Shown here: one piece after another, positions 9,036-17,514 of the stretch
Layout: every line of letters starts with the position of its first letter
Position numbering within the stretch: position 1 is the first letter of the stretch
The notes under the pieces: generated by a model
Seen by the model: only the letters and a program-made list of their open reading frames with translations
Told to the model about the DNA's origin: nothing
Databases searched by the model: none
Position numbers and translations under genes: made by a program
NCBI GenBank assembly: GCA_009391275.1
Contig: VEXF01000003.1
Span: forward strand, 22,475-86,474
From: SAR202 cluster bacterium AD-804-J14_MRT_500m
GTDB taxonomy: Bacteria > Chloroflexota > Dehalococcoidia > UBA3495 > GCA-2712585
Direction of reading: 5' to 3'
Length of the DNA stretch: 64,000 nucleotides

Positions 9036-9707
9036 ATGTGCGGAAGATATGCTCTTCACTCGGAGATTAATGTCTTACAACAAAGATTTAATTTCGATGC
9101 CGCAGGATTAAATCATTCCCCGCATTACAATATCGCACCTTCACAACAAGTGCTTACCGTAACTAGTGATGGAAAGAGGCGGGCCCAGTCGATGCGATGG
9201 GGACTTATCCCGTTTTGGGCCAAGGAAGAAAAAAGCGGATATCGGATGATCAACGCTAGATCAGAGACTTTAGGACAGAGGCCTGCGTTTCGTTCGTCGA
9301 TACGCAGCCAACGTTGTCTTATTTTGGCCGACGGTTTTTTTGAGTGGTCCAGGAAGGGGACCAAGCGAAATCCAATGTATATTTACATGCGGTCGAGTCA
9401 ACCGTTCGCATTCGCTGGACTCTGGTCACCCTGGACGTCGCCAGAGGGGACAGTAATTGAGTCATGCACTATTATCACAACGGACGCAAATGAGGTTATT
9501 TCTCCAATCCACGATAGAATGCCGGTGATCTTATCGTCGGAGAGTGAGTCATTATGGATTGATCCTTATACGAATAATCTGTCTGAGTTATCTCATCTGC
9601 TCAAAGCAGCACCGACAGATTTAATGGAACTGTATCCTGTTTCAGAAATGGTGAATTCTCCCCGAAATGACACACCGGAGGTGCTCGCCAGGATAACACT
9701 GGCGTAG
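9036..9707 (+). CDS. SRAP-domain protein (YedK/HMCES family, abasic-site crosslinker)
   Basis: A 223-residue SOS-response-associated peptidase-like protein. The family forms a thiazolidine crosslink between its N-terminal cysteine and abasic sites in single-stranded DNA, shielding them during replication. All active-site elements are present: Cys2 (MCGRY after Met removal), Asn73 in 'MINARSET', Glu103 in 'FFEW' and His159 in 'HDRMP'. 'RMRWGLIPFW'-type residues occur at 52-61. It lies about 1.6 kb from the end of the dnaE2/imuB cassette, which suggests local clustering of damage-tolerance genes. Confidence 0.93.
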   Translation: MCGRYALHSEINVLQQRFNFDAAGLNHSPHYNIAPSQQVLTVTSDGKRRAQSMRWGLIPFWAKEEKSGYRMINARSETLGQRPAFRSSIRSQRCLILADGFFEWSRKGTKRNPMYIYMRSSQPFAFAGLWSPWTSPEGTVIESCTIITTDANEVISPIHDRMPVILSSESESLWIDPYTNNLSELSHLLKAAPTDLMELYPVSEMVNSPRNDTPEVLARITLA

Positions 9708-9723
9708 ACGATGTGCCTATGCA

Positions 9724-11070
9724 TCATGCATTTGCGATGGGCGGTAGATTATTCTCCCAATCAGGGGTTAGCTCTTTAGATGTTGTTGGTAATAGGGCCA
9801 CGGATACTAGTCCTATAAGACTCAGGGCTATCGATAGCCAAACTGACGCGACGAAATCCCCAGTTAAATCCCAAAGAAATCCACCTGCTAGAGGCCCTAG
9901 AGCCATTCCGACGCCGTTACCTAGCATCTGCCAACCATATACTGCCCCGACTGGAGCGGTTCCGAAATATTGCCGATTTATTATTGGGAAAGCGGGTACT
10001 TCACCTCCAAGACCGATTCCGAAGACTATGGCAAACACGTAGAATGCCCAGGCATCTAGCGTAACCAGCAATAGGAGAGGAGGTAGAACCTGTAAGGAGA
10101 AGCAGACAAGCAGCACGATTTTCGTACCTGTCCTATCTGCTAAGATCGGAACTATGAATCTGGTGATCATGCTCACTACCATCAACAAGATATAAGCTCC
10201 GATTGCGGTCTCTCGTTGTAAACCACCATCCACCGCCATGGCGACTAGGAAAATTATGAATATGTTATGCCCCATGCACCCCCAGAAGTGGATTCCTATG
10301 AGATTCCAAAATGTGCCTTTGCGTTGAGCTTGCCTGAGGAAAGCACCGGCCTTAGCCTTGTAGACTGCGTCACGTTGGATTGGCTTGATTGGCTCGTTTT
10401 CTGGCGCCCCTACGGGCCTCAGCCCCATTTTCGCTGGATCATCACGAAAATACCAAAGTAGAATGAACAACAAGGTGCCGCCTATGATCCCTGGGACCCA
10501 GAACGTCCATCTCAATCCAAGGTTTGTAAACAAGATTGCCATCAAGGGTATTAACGCGGCAGTTCCCAGACCCTGGACAGCTTGCATGGTTCCCATTGCC
10601 AATCCTAAATGCCTGCGAAACCAAACGGTTACTCCTGATACCAGTGGGACCTGGAACACCGCCATCGCTCCTCCCAATAGCAGTCCGAAATATAGATAGA
10701 ATTGCCATATTTGGTTCATTGTCCCGGTAAGTAACATGCCGGCAACAAATAACAAGGTCCCTAGGATCAATGTCAATCGGACTCCGTGTCGGTCACCTAA
10801 CCAGCCCATCACGGGACCAGCTAAACCTGCTAACAACCACTGTAGGCTAAACGCAAAAGCTATAGCGCCATAACTCCATCCCAGACCATTTGGATCCTGC
10901 AAATGTGGTACTAGAACCGCTACCGCGAATCTCATAGAGGAACTTATAGTCCACATTACGGCTCCCACTGCCATCACTATCCAGCCGTAATGGAGTGAGT
11001 GCCCTAGTAGATTAAGCTCTTTCGGTCCTATTTTTGCCGAGAGTTTGTGTATCTTGTCCAACTTCTGCAC
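9724..11070 (-). CDS. MFS transporter, oxalate/formate- or monocarboxylate-like
   Basis: A 448-residue 12-helix major facilitator protein. 'LHYGWIVMAVGAVMW' at the first helix and 'WSYGAIAFAFSLQWLLAGLAGPVMGWLGDRHG' (shown here only as a pattern: WSxxxIAFAFSLQW then GWLGDRHG) match the OFA/monocarboxylate-porter-like group, which usually imports or exchanges small organic acids. The loop 2-3 motif is GWLGDRHGVR. The N-terminal 20 residues and C-terminus are cytoplasmic by pattern. It is convergent with the SRAP gene, 16 nt apart, and sits 203 nt downstream of dnaE2 on the same strand. The substrate is not determinable. Confidence 0.85.
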   Translation of the reverse strand: MQKLDKIHKLSAKIGPKELNLLGHSLHYGWIVMAVGAVMWTISSSMRFAVAVLVPHLQDPNGLGWSYGAIAFAFSLQWLLAGLAGPVMGWLGDRHGVRLTLILGTLLFVAGMLLTGTMNQIWQFYLYFGLLLGGAMAVFQVPLVSGVTVWFRRHLGLAMGTMQAVQGLGTAALIPLMAILFTNLGLRWTFWVPGIIGGTLLFILLWYFRDDPAKMGLRPVGAPENEPIKPIQRDAVYKAKAGAFLRQAQRKGTFWNLIGIHFWGCMGHNIFIIFLVAMAVDGGLQRETAIGAYILLMVVSMITRFIVPILADRTGTKIVLLVCFSLQVLPPLLLLVTLDAWAFYVFAIVFGIGLGGEVPAFPIINRQYFGTAPVGAVYGWQMLGNGVGMALGPLAGGFLWDLTGDFVASVWLSIALSLIGLVSVALLPTTSKELTPDWENNLPPIANA

Positions 11071-11273
11071 GCTATATATTGCAATTTGATAACCTGAGAT
11101 GGGTAATCAAAATCTGTTAACTATCATCCTACTACATACGTTCTTTCTCTGCTTCAGCTAGAGAGAATGGCAGTTAAATAGTGGGAATAATTGCCGGGTG
11201 AATTGATGAGATAGGAAGGTTATATATTTGGTGTTCTAGTCGAGGGTTAGAAAAGGCTGAGTGAAATTAACCT

Positions 11274-14200
11274 TCATCTGAAGAACGGCCTGGGTAAGCG
11301 CAGTGCTTTGCGAAAGTGCTCGGTGGGATAATCTTTTAGATCCAGAGTTCGAGGAAGCGATACGTTGTGCACTACTACATTCAAGGTGCCTTCTCTCCGA
11401 GAGATTGTTCCGCTGATCATAATGAAAGGCTCTCGAAGCTCTTGCTTGAATTTTTCATACACCTTTGGCCAGATTATCAGTGGTATCATTCCATGCTCAT
11501 CTTCGAGAGTTATGAAATACGCTTTTGAAAGTGGATGTTGTAATGGCCTGGCGACCAGACCTGCTACTTTAACCCATGAATCTTCATGCATATGATGCAA
11601 AGCCACACTGCTTAGAACATCCGAAGGTAAGTGGTCTCTTAATTGTTCTAGCAAGTGACTTCCAGGATGCATGTTGAGCGTTCTATACTCTCCAGCCATC
11701 AGTTCCCATTTGCTCATATGTGGAAGGTGCGCCATGTCTTGTTCGACTGGCAAATCCATTGGAAGCTGTATGGATGGCGTTTGATATCGCAACCCTGTTT
11801 CCCATAACGCTGATCTCCTAGTATTCTCAAGTGAGTCGAATGCTCCTGACTCAATCAGCCGTTCTATTATCTCTCGCTTAATTCGAGTCCGGCCCATGAA
11901 TTCTGACAGCGACTGATATAATCCAGCCACTCTCCGTTCCTCTGTTATCAATTGAGCGGTTGTATTGCCAATTCGCAACACGTTCAGCAGACCTAATCGG
12001 ATAGCTCCATTCTCAATAACACATTTTGATTTGCTAAGGTTAATGTCTGGGTTAATAATGCGAACTCCGTGTCGTTTACAGTCCTCCTTTAGCGTTTCTA
12101 GACCCCAGAATCCCATTGGTTGTTGATTAAATAGAGCGGTCATGAATTCCAACGGATGGTATAGCTTCAGCCACGCTAGTTGATATGCGGTCACTCCGAA
12201 TGCTACTGCATGCGCTTCCGGAAACATGTAATGTCCGTTGAATTTGCGAAAGATTTTCAATGATTCTTCTGCAGTTACTCCCCTGTCCATAGCTCCCTGG
12301 CGAAATCGACGCCAGTATTTGTTCAGTATTTGTGTATTGTCATATTTCTTCGTGAAAGCCCGGCGCATTTGGTCTGCTTCGTACGGACTGAATCCTCCTA
12401 CGTCTATAGCTAGCTGATTCAGTTGGTCTTGAAACAGCACAATGCCTAACGTTCGTTCTAGTGCTCGTCGTTCTAATGGATGGTCAAATGCAACCGTCTC
12501 TTTTTTCGATCTCCGGAGTATGTATTTACGTATTCCGTCGTGTACGCCTACTCCGGGTCGTACGCATCCTACTTCGTGTGCCATGTCAATCAAGTTACGT
12601 GGTCGGATCCTAGATATAGTCTGCATTTGGGCCGCGCTCTCCACTTGAAACACTCCTATGGTGTCTCCGGCACATAGCATGTCGTACACAGCCTCGTCTT
12701 CGAAATTTATACGGGATATATCGATAACATCTCCGTCTGTTTCTTCTATCAATAGGAGTGCCTCCTGCAGTTGAGATAGTGTTCCTAGAGCAAGGAAGTC
12801 TATCTTTACGAAAGATGCGGCTTCAATGTCGTCTTTATCCCATTGGCATATGTATCGACCTTCTATAGCTCCGAGTTGTACAGGAACCATATTTGTTAAT
12901 GGCTCAGAACTTATTATCATGCCGCCAGGGTGTTGCGCTATGTATCGCGGTATACCGTCTATTTGTGGCGCAAGTCTCACCAAATCTTTCCATCCAGGTT
13001 GTCCTATTTTGTCTTGAAACTCTGGTAAGCCCTGCATTTGGGAACTAAGCTCGGTGGCGTGTGTGTTGTCTACTCGTTTCGCTAGTTGATCGACTTGCTC
13101 TGCCTGTAATCCCAGTGTGCGTCCTAAGTCTCGTATAGCGCCCTTAATTCTATATCTACTGTGCATACCTGTAAGTGCTGCTCTGTCCCAGCCCCACTCT
13201 TGATGGATTGCTAGAATGAGGCGCTCTCTAATATCTCGAGGGAAGTCGAGATCTATGTCCAATGCTATAGGCATTAGGTCTTCTGGCAGAAATCGTTCCA
13301 GTGAAAGTTCGTATTTCAACGGGTCAATGTGAGAAAGCCCGATCAGATATCCTACCAACAGTGCTACTGATGATCCTCTAGCACGACCTGGAGGGCGTTC
13401 TTCCAATGGTATTTCTGGGTGAGAAAGCCCCATATCTATCATCACCTTTCGGGCCAGTTGCACAATGTCATAATAGTGCAGTAGGAATCCTGCCAATCCG
13501 TGTTTCTTGATCAACCGGAATTCTTCTTTTAGTCTTGTGTTCACTCGATTAGTTATAGACCCATATCGACGCCGTGCGGCTTCATAACACAACTTTTCTA
13601 GGTAGCTTTCTGGCGTGTATCCTTCTGGAGGTTCGTAATCTGGGAATTTATACTTTAGATCTTGAGTTAAATTAAAATTACATCGTTCCGCTATCTGTAC
13701 TGTATTTTGGATTGCATCTGGCCATTCCTGAAATAAAGTGGACATCTCTAGTGGAGATTTCAAGAAGAATTCACTGTTTGCTCTGCGTTCACGGTGAGTC
13801 TCTTCTAAGGACTTGCGTTCCCGTATAGATATTAAGCAGTCGTGGAGTTGATGGGACTGCCTTACGTGATAGTGCACGTTGTTCGACGCCACAATTCCAA
13901 GTCCCAGATGTCTTGCGAGTGTTGCTAGTTTTATATTTCGGCGAATATCGCCATTTACCAGGTTATGTTGCATTTCTATGAAAAACCTATCTACTCCAAA
14001 ATACTCTGCATACCGTCGCGCTGCGTGCTGTGCTTCGGTGTGTCTACCTTCAGTTAAAAGGCGTGGTATTTCTCCTCTACGGCAACCCGAAAGCATGATT
14101 ATTCCATCTGAATGCTGTGGAAGTAGGTTGAGATCGAGTTCAGGTGTTTGTTGTGATCTTGAAAGAACGTGGCTGAGGGAAAGAAGCCTACAAAGGTTCG

Positions 14201-14471
14201 AGTAACCTTCAGATGATTCTGACAGTAGGGTTATGTGGTCTCCACCTGTTACTGTTACTTCTGCTCCTATGATTCCATGTACTTTTGCTGACTGGCATGC
14301 CTGTGCGAATTGCATTGCACCACTTAGATTGTCGTGATCCGTTAAGGCTAAACCGATGTATCCTAGCTCAGATGCCCTATTTGCTAGCGCTTCTACGGAT
14401 GATGCACCTTCTTTAAACGAGAAATGGCTATGGCAATGTAACTCCGCATATTTAGTTTGTAATTCAGGCAT
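11274..14471 (-). CDS. dnaE2: Error-prone DNA polymerase III alpha subunit DnaE2
   Basis: A 1065-residue C-family polymerase, the usual length for DnaE2. The N-terminal PHP domain has HCHSH at 12-16 and TDHDN at 44-48. The palm carries the aspartates D405-I-D407-L-D409 and D558 in 'VKIDFL', so the polymerase is predicted to be active. The C-terminal OB fold includes 'VKVAGLVARPLQHP'. DnaE2 copies across lesions together with ImuB and is a main source of damage-induced mutation. It is third in the imuB-DUF6504-dnaE2 series, 176 nt after DUF6504, with only a weak ribosome site. Replicative DnaE1 would be expected elsewhere. Confidence 0.95.
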   Translation of the reverse strand: MPELQTKYAELHCHSHFSFKEGASSVEALANRASELGYIGLALTDHDNLSGAMQFAQACQSAKVHGIIGAEVTVTGGDHITLLSESSEGYSNLCRLLSLSHVLSRSQQTPELDLNLLPQHSDGIIMLSGCRRGEIPRLLTEGRHTEAQHAARRYAEYFGVDRFFIEMQHNLVNGDIRRNIKLATLARHLGLGIVASNNVHYHVRQSHQLHDCLISIRERKSLEETHRERRANSEFFLKSPLEMSTLFQEWPDAIQNTVQIAERCNFNLTQDLKYKFPDYEPPEGYTPESYLEKLCYEAARRRYGSITNRVNTRLKEEFRLIKKHGLAGFLLHYYDIVQLARKVMIDMGLSHPEIPLEERPPGRARGSSVALLVGYLIGLSHIDPLKYELSLERFLPEDLMPIALDIDLDFPRDIRERLILAIHQEWGWDRAALTGMHSRYRIKGAIRDLGRTLGLQAEQVDQLAKRVDNTHATELSSQMQGLPEFQDKIGQPGWKDLVRLAPQIDGIPRYIAQHPGGMIISSEPLTNMVPVQLGAIEGRYICQWDKDDIEAASFVKIDFLALGTLSQLQEALLLIEETDGDVIDISRINFEDEAVYDMLCAGDTIGVFQVESAAQMQTISRIRPRNLIDMAHEVGCVRPGVGVHDGIRKYILRRSKKETVAFDHPLERRALERTLGIVLFQDQLNQLAIDVGGFSPYEADQMRRAFTKKYDNTQILNKYWRRFRQGAMDRGVTAEESLKIFRKFNGHYMFPEAHAVAFGVTAYQLAWLKLYHPLEFMTALFNQQPMGFWGLETLKEDCKRHGVRIINPDINLSKSKCVIENGAIRLGLLNVLRIGNTTAQLITEERRVAGLYQSLSEFMGRTRIKREIIERLIESGAFDSLENTRRSALWETGLRYQTPSIQLPMDLPVEQDMAHLPHMSKWELMAGEYRTLNMHPGSHLLEQLRDHLPSDVLSSVALHHMHEDSWVKVAGLVARPLQHPLSKAYFITLEDEHGMIPLIIWPKVYEKFKQELREPFIMISGTISRREGTLNVVVHNVSLPRTLDLKDYPTEHFRKALRLPRPFFR

Positions 14472-14647
14472 ATATTGTTCTCAGTAAAGTCAAACGTGGT
14501 TTTAGTCGTGTATACCCTTCACGGCATGAAAGGTGGAACTATTTTAATAGAGTACTCAGGTAAGCCAAGTTCTCTTAAAGTATTGCTATGGAGTGAACAG
14601 GTTTCACAAAATAGGCTTATGGGCCGAATGCATCGCTAGTCGGTTTT

Positions 14648-14932
14648 CTATCCGTGCTGACTGAACCATGCTCCAGTTACCAGATCGCGGACGATCGTTA
14701 TCCTTTGTCCATTATCTATCTGGCAGTCGTAATACATCCGAGATACAGGTGTTTCTCTCCACCATTCATCATCAATTCTCCATATGTCTTTCACTGCCAG
14801 TACTTTCAATTGCGGATGATTTCCTATTCTTTGTGGCCTGCCATCTGTTCCTTCCACTACTCGGACTGGATTTAATGGGTTTAAGAAACGTATTGCACCA
14901 ACGCGTGTCTTCGTTCGGGTATGCGTGACCAC
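14648..14932 (-). CDS. DUF6504 protein of the ImuB/DnaE2 cassette
   Basis: A 94-residue protein. The pattern 'PVRVVEGTDGRPQRI', 'DIWRIDDEWWRE' and 'RDLVTGAWF' matches DUF6504, a small domain commonly found beside or fused to ImuB-type Y-family proteins in translesion cassettes. The start is a GTG with an excellent AAAGGAGGT site 6-7 nt upstream, placed inside the last codons of imuB; the two frames overlap by 52 nt. Translation is therefore likely coupled. Its molecular role is unknown. The sequence suggests a small beta-rich domain with several aromatics. Confidence 0.8.
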   Translation of the reverse strand: MVTHTRTKTRVGAIRFLNPLNPVRVVEGTDGRPQRIGNHPQLKVLAVKDIWRIDDEWWRETPVSRMYYDCQIDNGQRITIVRDLVTGAWFSQHG

Positions 14933-16056
14933 GGTTCTACCTCCTTTACATGGAATATTGGCGCTGGATTGCCCATAAGGGTATGCAGTTGCTTGATGGC
15001 TTCCTTGATTTGCTCTCGATCTTGAGCTTCAGAGAAGATGTTCTCTTGTCTCCCACGCTCTCCTGTGAATTCTGAAAGAGATAGACATAACTCTTCGACA
15101 GGCGCTGATACTTTAGTTCCTTCGATTGATGCATTAATTCTCGATATGATTTTCTGTTGATTAAAAGGTTCTTTGGATGAAAGTCTATGCCTCCATGGTG
15201 CACCTCGGGACGCATATCCTTCCAATATTGCAAGCCTAGCACGCCGACCTCGCAGATCGGAGTTAGAAAGTGCTCTTTCCACTAAGATTCTTACACCTAG
15301 CATTATTCGTTCTAGTGTCGCAGCCGGTTCAGGGAAAATGAGGCGTTCAGTTACCTCTTCTTTGGGATTGCGTGCTGTTACATTACGAACGTCTATACCT
15401 CTTGAAAGTTCCCATATCAGTTTCCCTTCCCATCCAAACTGAGCTTGTAATGATGTAACATCGAGCAATTCTGTATCTCCCAGCGTATGCAGTCCGAAGC
15501 AATGTAATTGCACACGAGTCTTGTATGACACTGGCAAATGATCAACAGAAAGTAGTTTAAGAAAGGAACTGTCTTCCGGTGCTTTGCATGGACGTCCCGG
15601 TTCGGCCAACAATGCTGACATGTGGGCAGTGAATTTACTGTTCCCGATCCCGACCTGTGCTTTCCATGTTTCTGGCGTAGCATGTTGTATTGCCTGCGCT
15701 ATTCTTACATCGCTGCCGTACAGTCTTTCTAGTCCATGCAGGTCTATGTATGCGCACCCTAGATCTGGAGTTTCTACTACAGGACTGACTAGTTCCAGTG
15801 CACTAAGAATATCCTCGAATAATCTTTCTATGTAAGGTGTGTCTAACTCTAATAGCCGCACATCTTTGGCAAAGCTAACCGCTTCTTGTAGTCGCATCCC
15901 CGGACGTATTCCCGTCAGTGTAGGAGATGAATCACATACCGTACGCCGTGATCCATTAGATTGCATTACTATCAATCCCTGAGTTGAAGTCTCTGGGTTG
16001 CGCAGAGATTCTGCCGTTACTACGAAGTGAGGTATGAGAACGCATCCGACTAGCAC
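14881..16056 (-). CDS. imuB: ImuB-like Y-family polymerase homologue
   Basis: A 391-residue DinB-like protein. ImuB proteins are catalytically dead Y-family scaffolds that bring DnaE2 to the sliding clamp. Here the first metal-binding Asp of active enzymes is absent (N-terminus 'GCVLIPHFVV'), and the usual S-x-D-E motif is replaced by 'TPDLG' near 96-100. A clamp-binding-like pentapeptide QENIF lies near 337-341. The open frame extends to 16128, but a promoter lies inside that extension. GTG at 16056 is preceded by AAAGAGG at 6 nt and gives the expected N-terminus. No imuA or imuA' gene is next to it. Confidence 0.88.
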   Translation of the reverse strand: MLVGCVLIPHFVVTAESLRNPETSTQGLIVMQSNGSRRTVCDSSPTLTGIRPGMRLQEAVSFAKDVRLLELDTPYIERLFEDILSALELVSPVVETPDLGCAYIDLHGLERLYGSDVRIAQAIQHATPETWKAQVGIGNSKFTAHMSALLAEPGRPCKAPEDSSFLKLLSVDHLPVSYKTRVQLHCFGLHTLGDTELLDVTSLQAQFGWEGKLIWELSRGIDVRNVTARNPKEEVTERLIFPEPAATLERIMLGVRILVERALSNSDLRGRRARLAILEGYASRGAPWRHRLSSKEPFNQQKIISRINASIEGTKVSAPVEELCLSLSEFTGERGRQENIFSEAQDREQIKEAIKQLHTLMGNPAPIFHVKEVEPWSRIPERRHALVQYVS

Positions 16057-16093
16057 TTGAGGCCTCTTTACGAACAAATAATCTAATATATAG

Positions 16094-16122
16094 AAAATAG
16101 AACATACGTACGTATATGTCAA
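16094..16122 (-). promoter_or_regulatory. Sigma70-type promoter of the imuB-DUF6504-dnaE2 cassette
   Basis: On the minus strand, a perfect -35 TTGACA (16122-16117) is followed by a 17-nt spacer and a -10 TATTTT (16099-16094). Transcription would start near 16087, about 30 nt before the GTG start of imuB at 16056. This placement also argues against the longer imuB frame that begins at 16128. Confidence 0.65.
16099..16112. promoter_or_regulatory. Putative LexA (SOS) box in the imuB promoter
   Basis: The 12-nt core GAACATACGTAC at 16100-16111 matches the Gram-positive/Chloroflexi-type SOS box GAAC-N4-GTTC with one mismatch. It lies in the spacer between the -35 and -10 boxes, where a bound repressor would block RNA polymerase. 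imuB/dnaE2 cassettes are known LexA targets in many bacteria. Recognition by this organism's LexA is inferred. Confidence 0.55.
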
Positions 16123-16265
16123 GGGCAAACCAAAGAGCTTTATTGGTCCTAATAGACCTAAGAAGCTAGGGATTATGTGGACGGACGCTAGAAATCGACC
16201 TTAAGGCATTTTGTTAAGGTGAAGAATCTAATGGGAAGGCTTGATCTTGCCTTCAAAGGTTGCGT

Positions 16266-16394
16266 ATGAAGATTAAAAAATGGCATGGAAAGGAGAAGCC
16301 CCATCACATGCCCGTAGTTCCAAGTATTACTCAGCTATGCTTATATACAGAAAAAGCCCGGGTGACAATATTGGATTCAAATAAGATCGGGTAA
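16266..16394 (+). CDS. Possible 42-residue small protein
   Basis: A short frame starting MKIKKWHGKEKPHH, with an AAGG ribosome-like site 6 nt before the ATG. The start is very basic and histidine-rich; the rest ends '...TILDSNKIG'. No family is recognised. It lies in the 352-nt region between imuB and the NHL gene and ends just before a 9-bp hairpin. Most of the remaining region shows nothing apart from the imuB promoter. It may be chance coding. Confidence 0.2.
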   Translation: MKIKKWHGKEKPHHMPVVPSITQLCLYTEKARVTILDSNKIG

Positions 16395-16397
16395 ATC

Positions 16398-16421
16398 AAA
16401 GAGGATGGTTAGATCCTCTTT
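16398..16421. terminator. Hairpin at the 3' end of the NHL gene
   Basis: A perfect 9-bp inverted repeat, AAAGAGGAT ... ATCCTCTTT, with a 6-nt loop. It overlaps the last codons of the minus-strand NHL gene. On the plus strand it is followed within a few bases by TATTTTT; there is no clear T-run on the minus strand. It could end plus-strand transcription or act weakly in both directions. Confidence 0.35.
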
Positions 16422-17323
16422 GCATATTTTTGCACTCCCAATTCCATCTGTGCCAAGTAGATATCTCCGTGTCTATCTACCCAAATACCGTGGCTTGCTG
16501 GAGTTTTCCATTGTGTTATGACCTGTCCGTTTTTATCCCGCACACTTACCCGACTTGTTCCAGCTGGGTTTTGTCCTACCTTGTCTAATTCTACAAAGAC
16601 TTCGCTTACGAAGAATGTTCCCTCGTCATTTATAGCGAAGTCTATCGGTCGTCTAACGTTAGTCCACATATTCAGGAATCGGCCGTCTGAATTAAATACT
16701 TGTATCCTATGATTTTCGCGATCCGAGACGTATATTTGGCCATCATCTGTGACTAACAAACTATGTACTAACTGGAACTGGTACGGACCACCATTTCCAG
16801 GTTCTCCCCAGGACTGAACTAGATCTCCTTCTGGCGTAAATCTGTGTACTCGCGCATTGCGATATCCGTCTGAGACATAGAGATCGCCAGATGGGCCGGG
16901 CATCATCTTGCTTGGGAAATGAAATGGGCCGGCAGACCTTGGCACAACATCGTTCTCATCATCGAAGTCAGGCCCCACACCAGTGTCAGAATGGTTTCCG
17001 CGTTGCCCGATTATTTTTAAAGGCTTTCCTTCCAATGTAAACAAGAGAACTACTGAGTCATCCCGGTCTGTAACGTAAACTACGTCGTTTTCGATATATA
17101 TACCGTGTGGTCCAGCAAATGTTCCTACTCCCCATCCATTTACATAATTTCCGAATCGATCGAAAATCAATACAGAGGGTTCTTTTTCTCTCTGAAATAC
17201 GTATACCCTGTCTTTCGAATCTGTGGCGATCATGCTGGCCCATCCCATAGTCTGACCTTGCGGCAATTTGGCCCAGCCTTCTATAAGTTCATAGGTATAT
17301 TTTCCTGTACCAACGGTTACCAT
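16409..17323 (-). CDS. NHL-repeat six-bladed beta-propeller protein
   Basis: A 304-residue beta-propeller with repeated NHL blades: 'GPHGIYIENDVVYVTDRDD', 'GPSGDLYVSDGYRNARVHRF', 'DDGQIYVSDRENHRIQVF' and 'DRHGDIYLAQ'. The arrangement resembles the lyase domain of peptidyl-alpha-hydroxyglycine amidating enzymes and other NHL enzymes, but substrate and activity cannot be assigned. No signal peptide is seen. A second NHL protein is encoded at 26424-27431. Confidence 0.8.
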   Translation of the reverse strand: MVTVGTGKYTYELIEGWAKLPQGQTMGWASMIATDSKDRVYVFQREKEPSVLIFDRFGNYVNGWGVGTFAGPHGIYIENDVVYVTDRDDSVVLLFTLEGKPLKIIGQRGNHSDTGVGPDFDDENDVVPRSAGPFHFPSKMMPGPSGDLYVSDGYRNARVHRFTPEGDLVQSWGEPGNGGPYQFQLVHSLLVTDDGQIYVSDRENHRIQVFNSDGRFLNMWTNVRRPIDFAINDEGTFFVSEVFVELDKVGQNPAGTSRVSVRDKNGQVITQWKTPASHGIWVDRHGDIYLAQMELGVQKYAKRI

Positions 17324-17440
17324 TATTTAACCCCCTGAGTTATCACCAGTTGTTTGTCAAATACTACCCCCCTGCTGTTTTGATGTCACTGTAGATCATA
17401 TGAGATTTTGTCTATAAGATTACCTGGCTTGGTGATCTTT

Positions 17441-17479
17441 GATTCCCAATATGAGTGTCACTGGGAATCGGCATATAAT
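17441..17479 (+). promoter_or_regulatory. Inverted-repeat operator and -10 box upstream of the first SDR
   Basis: A perfect 8-bp inverted repeat, GATTCCCA at 17441-17448 and TGGGAATC at 17462-17469, has a 13-nt spacer, so half-site centres are 21 bp apart (two helical turns). A consensus -10 TATAAT follows at 17474-17479, and the gene starts at 17515. No good -35 hexamer is present at 16-18 nt; the repeat occupies that region. This is the layout of a regulated promoter, either repressor-blocked or activator-dependent. Confidence 0.5.
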
Positions 17480-17514
17480 CTGCTTGCTTGGCTAGAAAGA
17501 AGGAGGTGTTCACA

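Noticed and set aside
11141..11166. Imperfect hairpin downstream of dnaE2 as terminator
   Set aside because: Bulged stem, no T-run on the minus strand and more than 100 nt from the stop codon.
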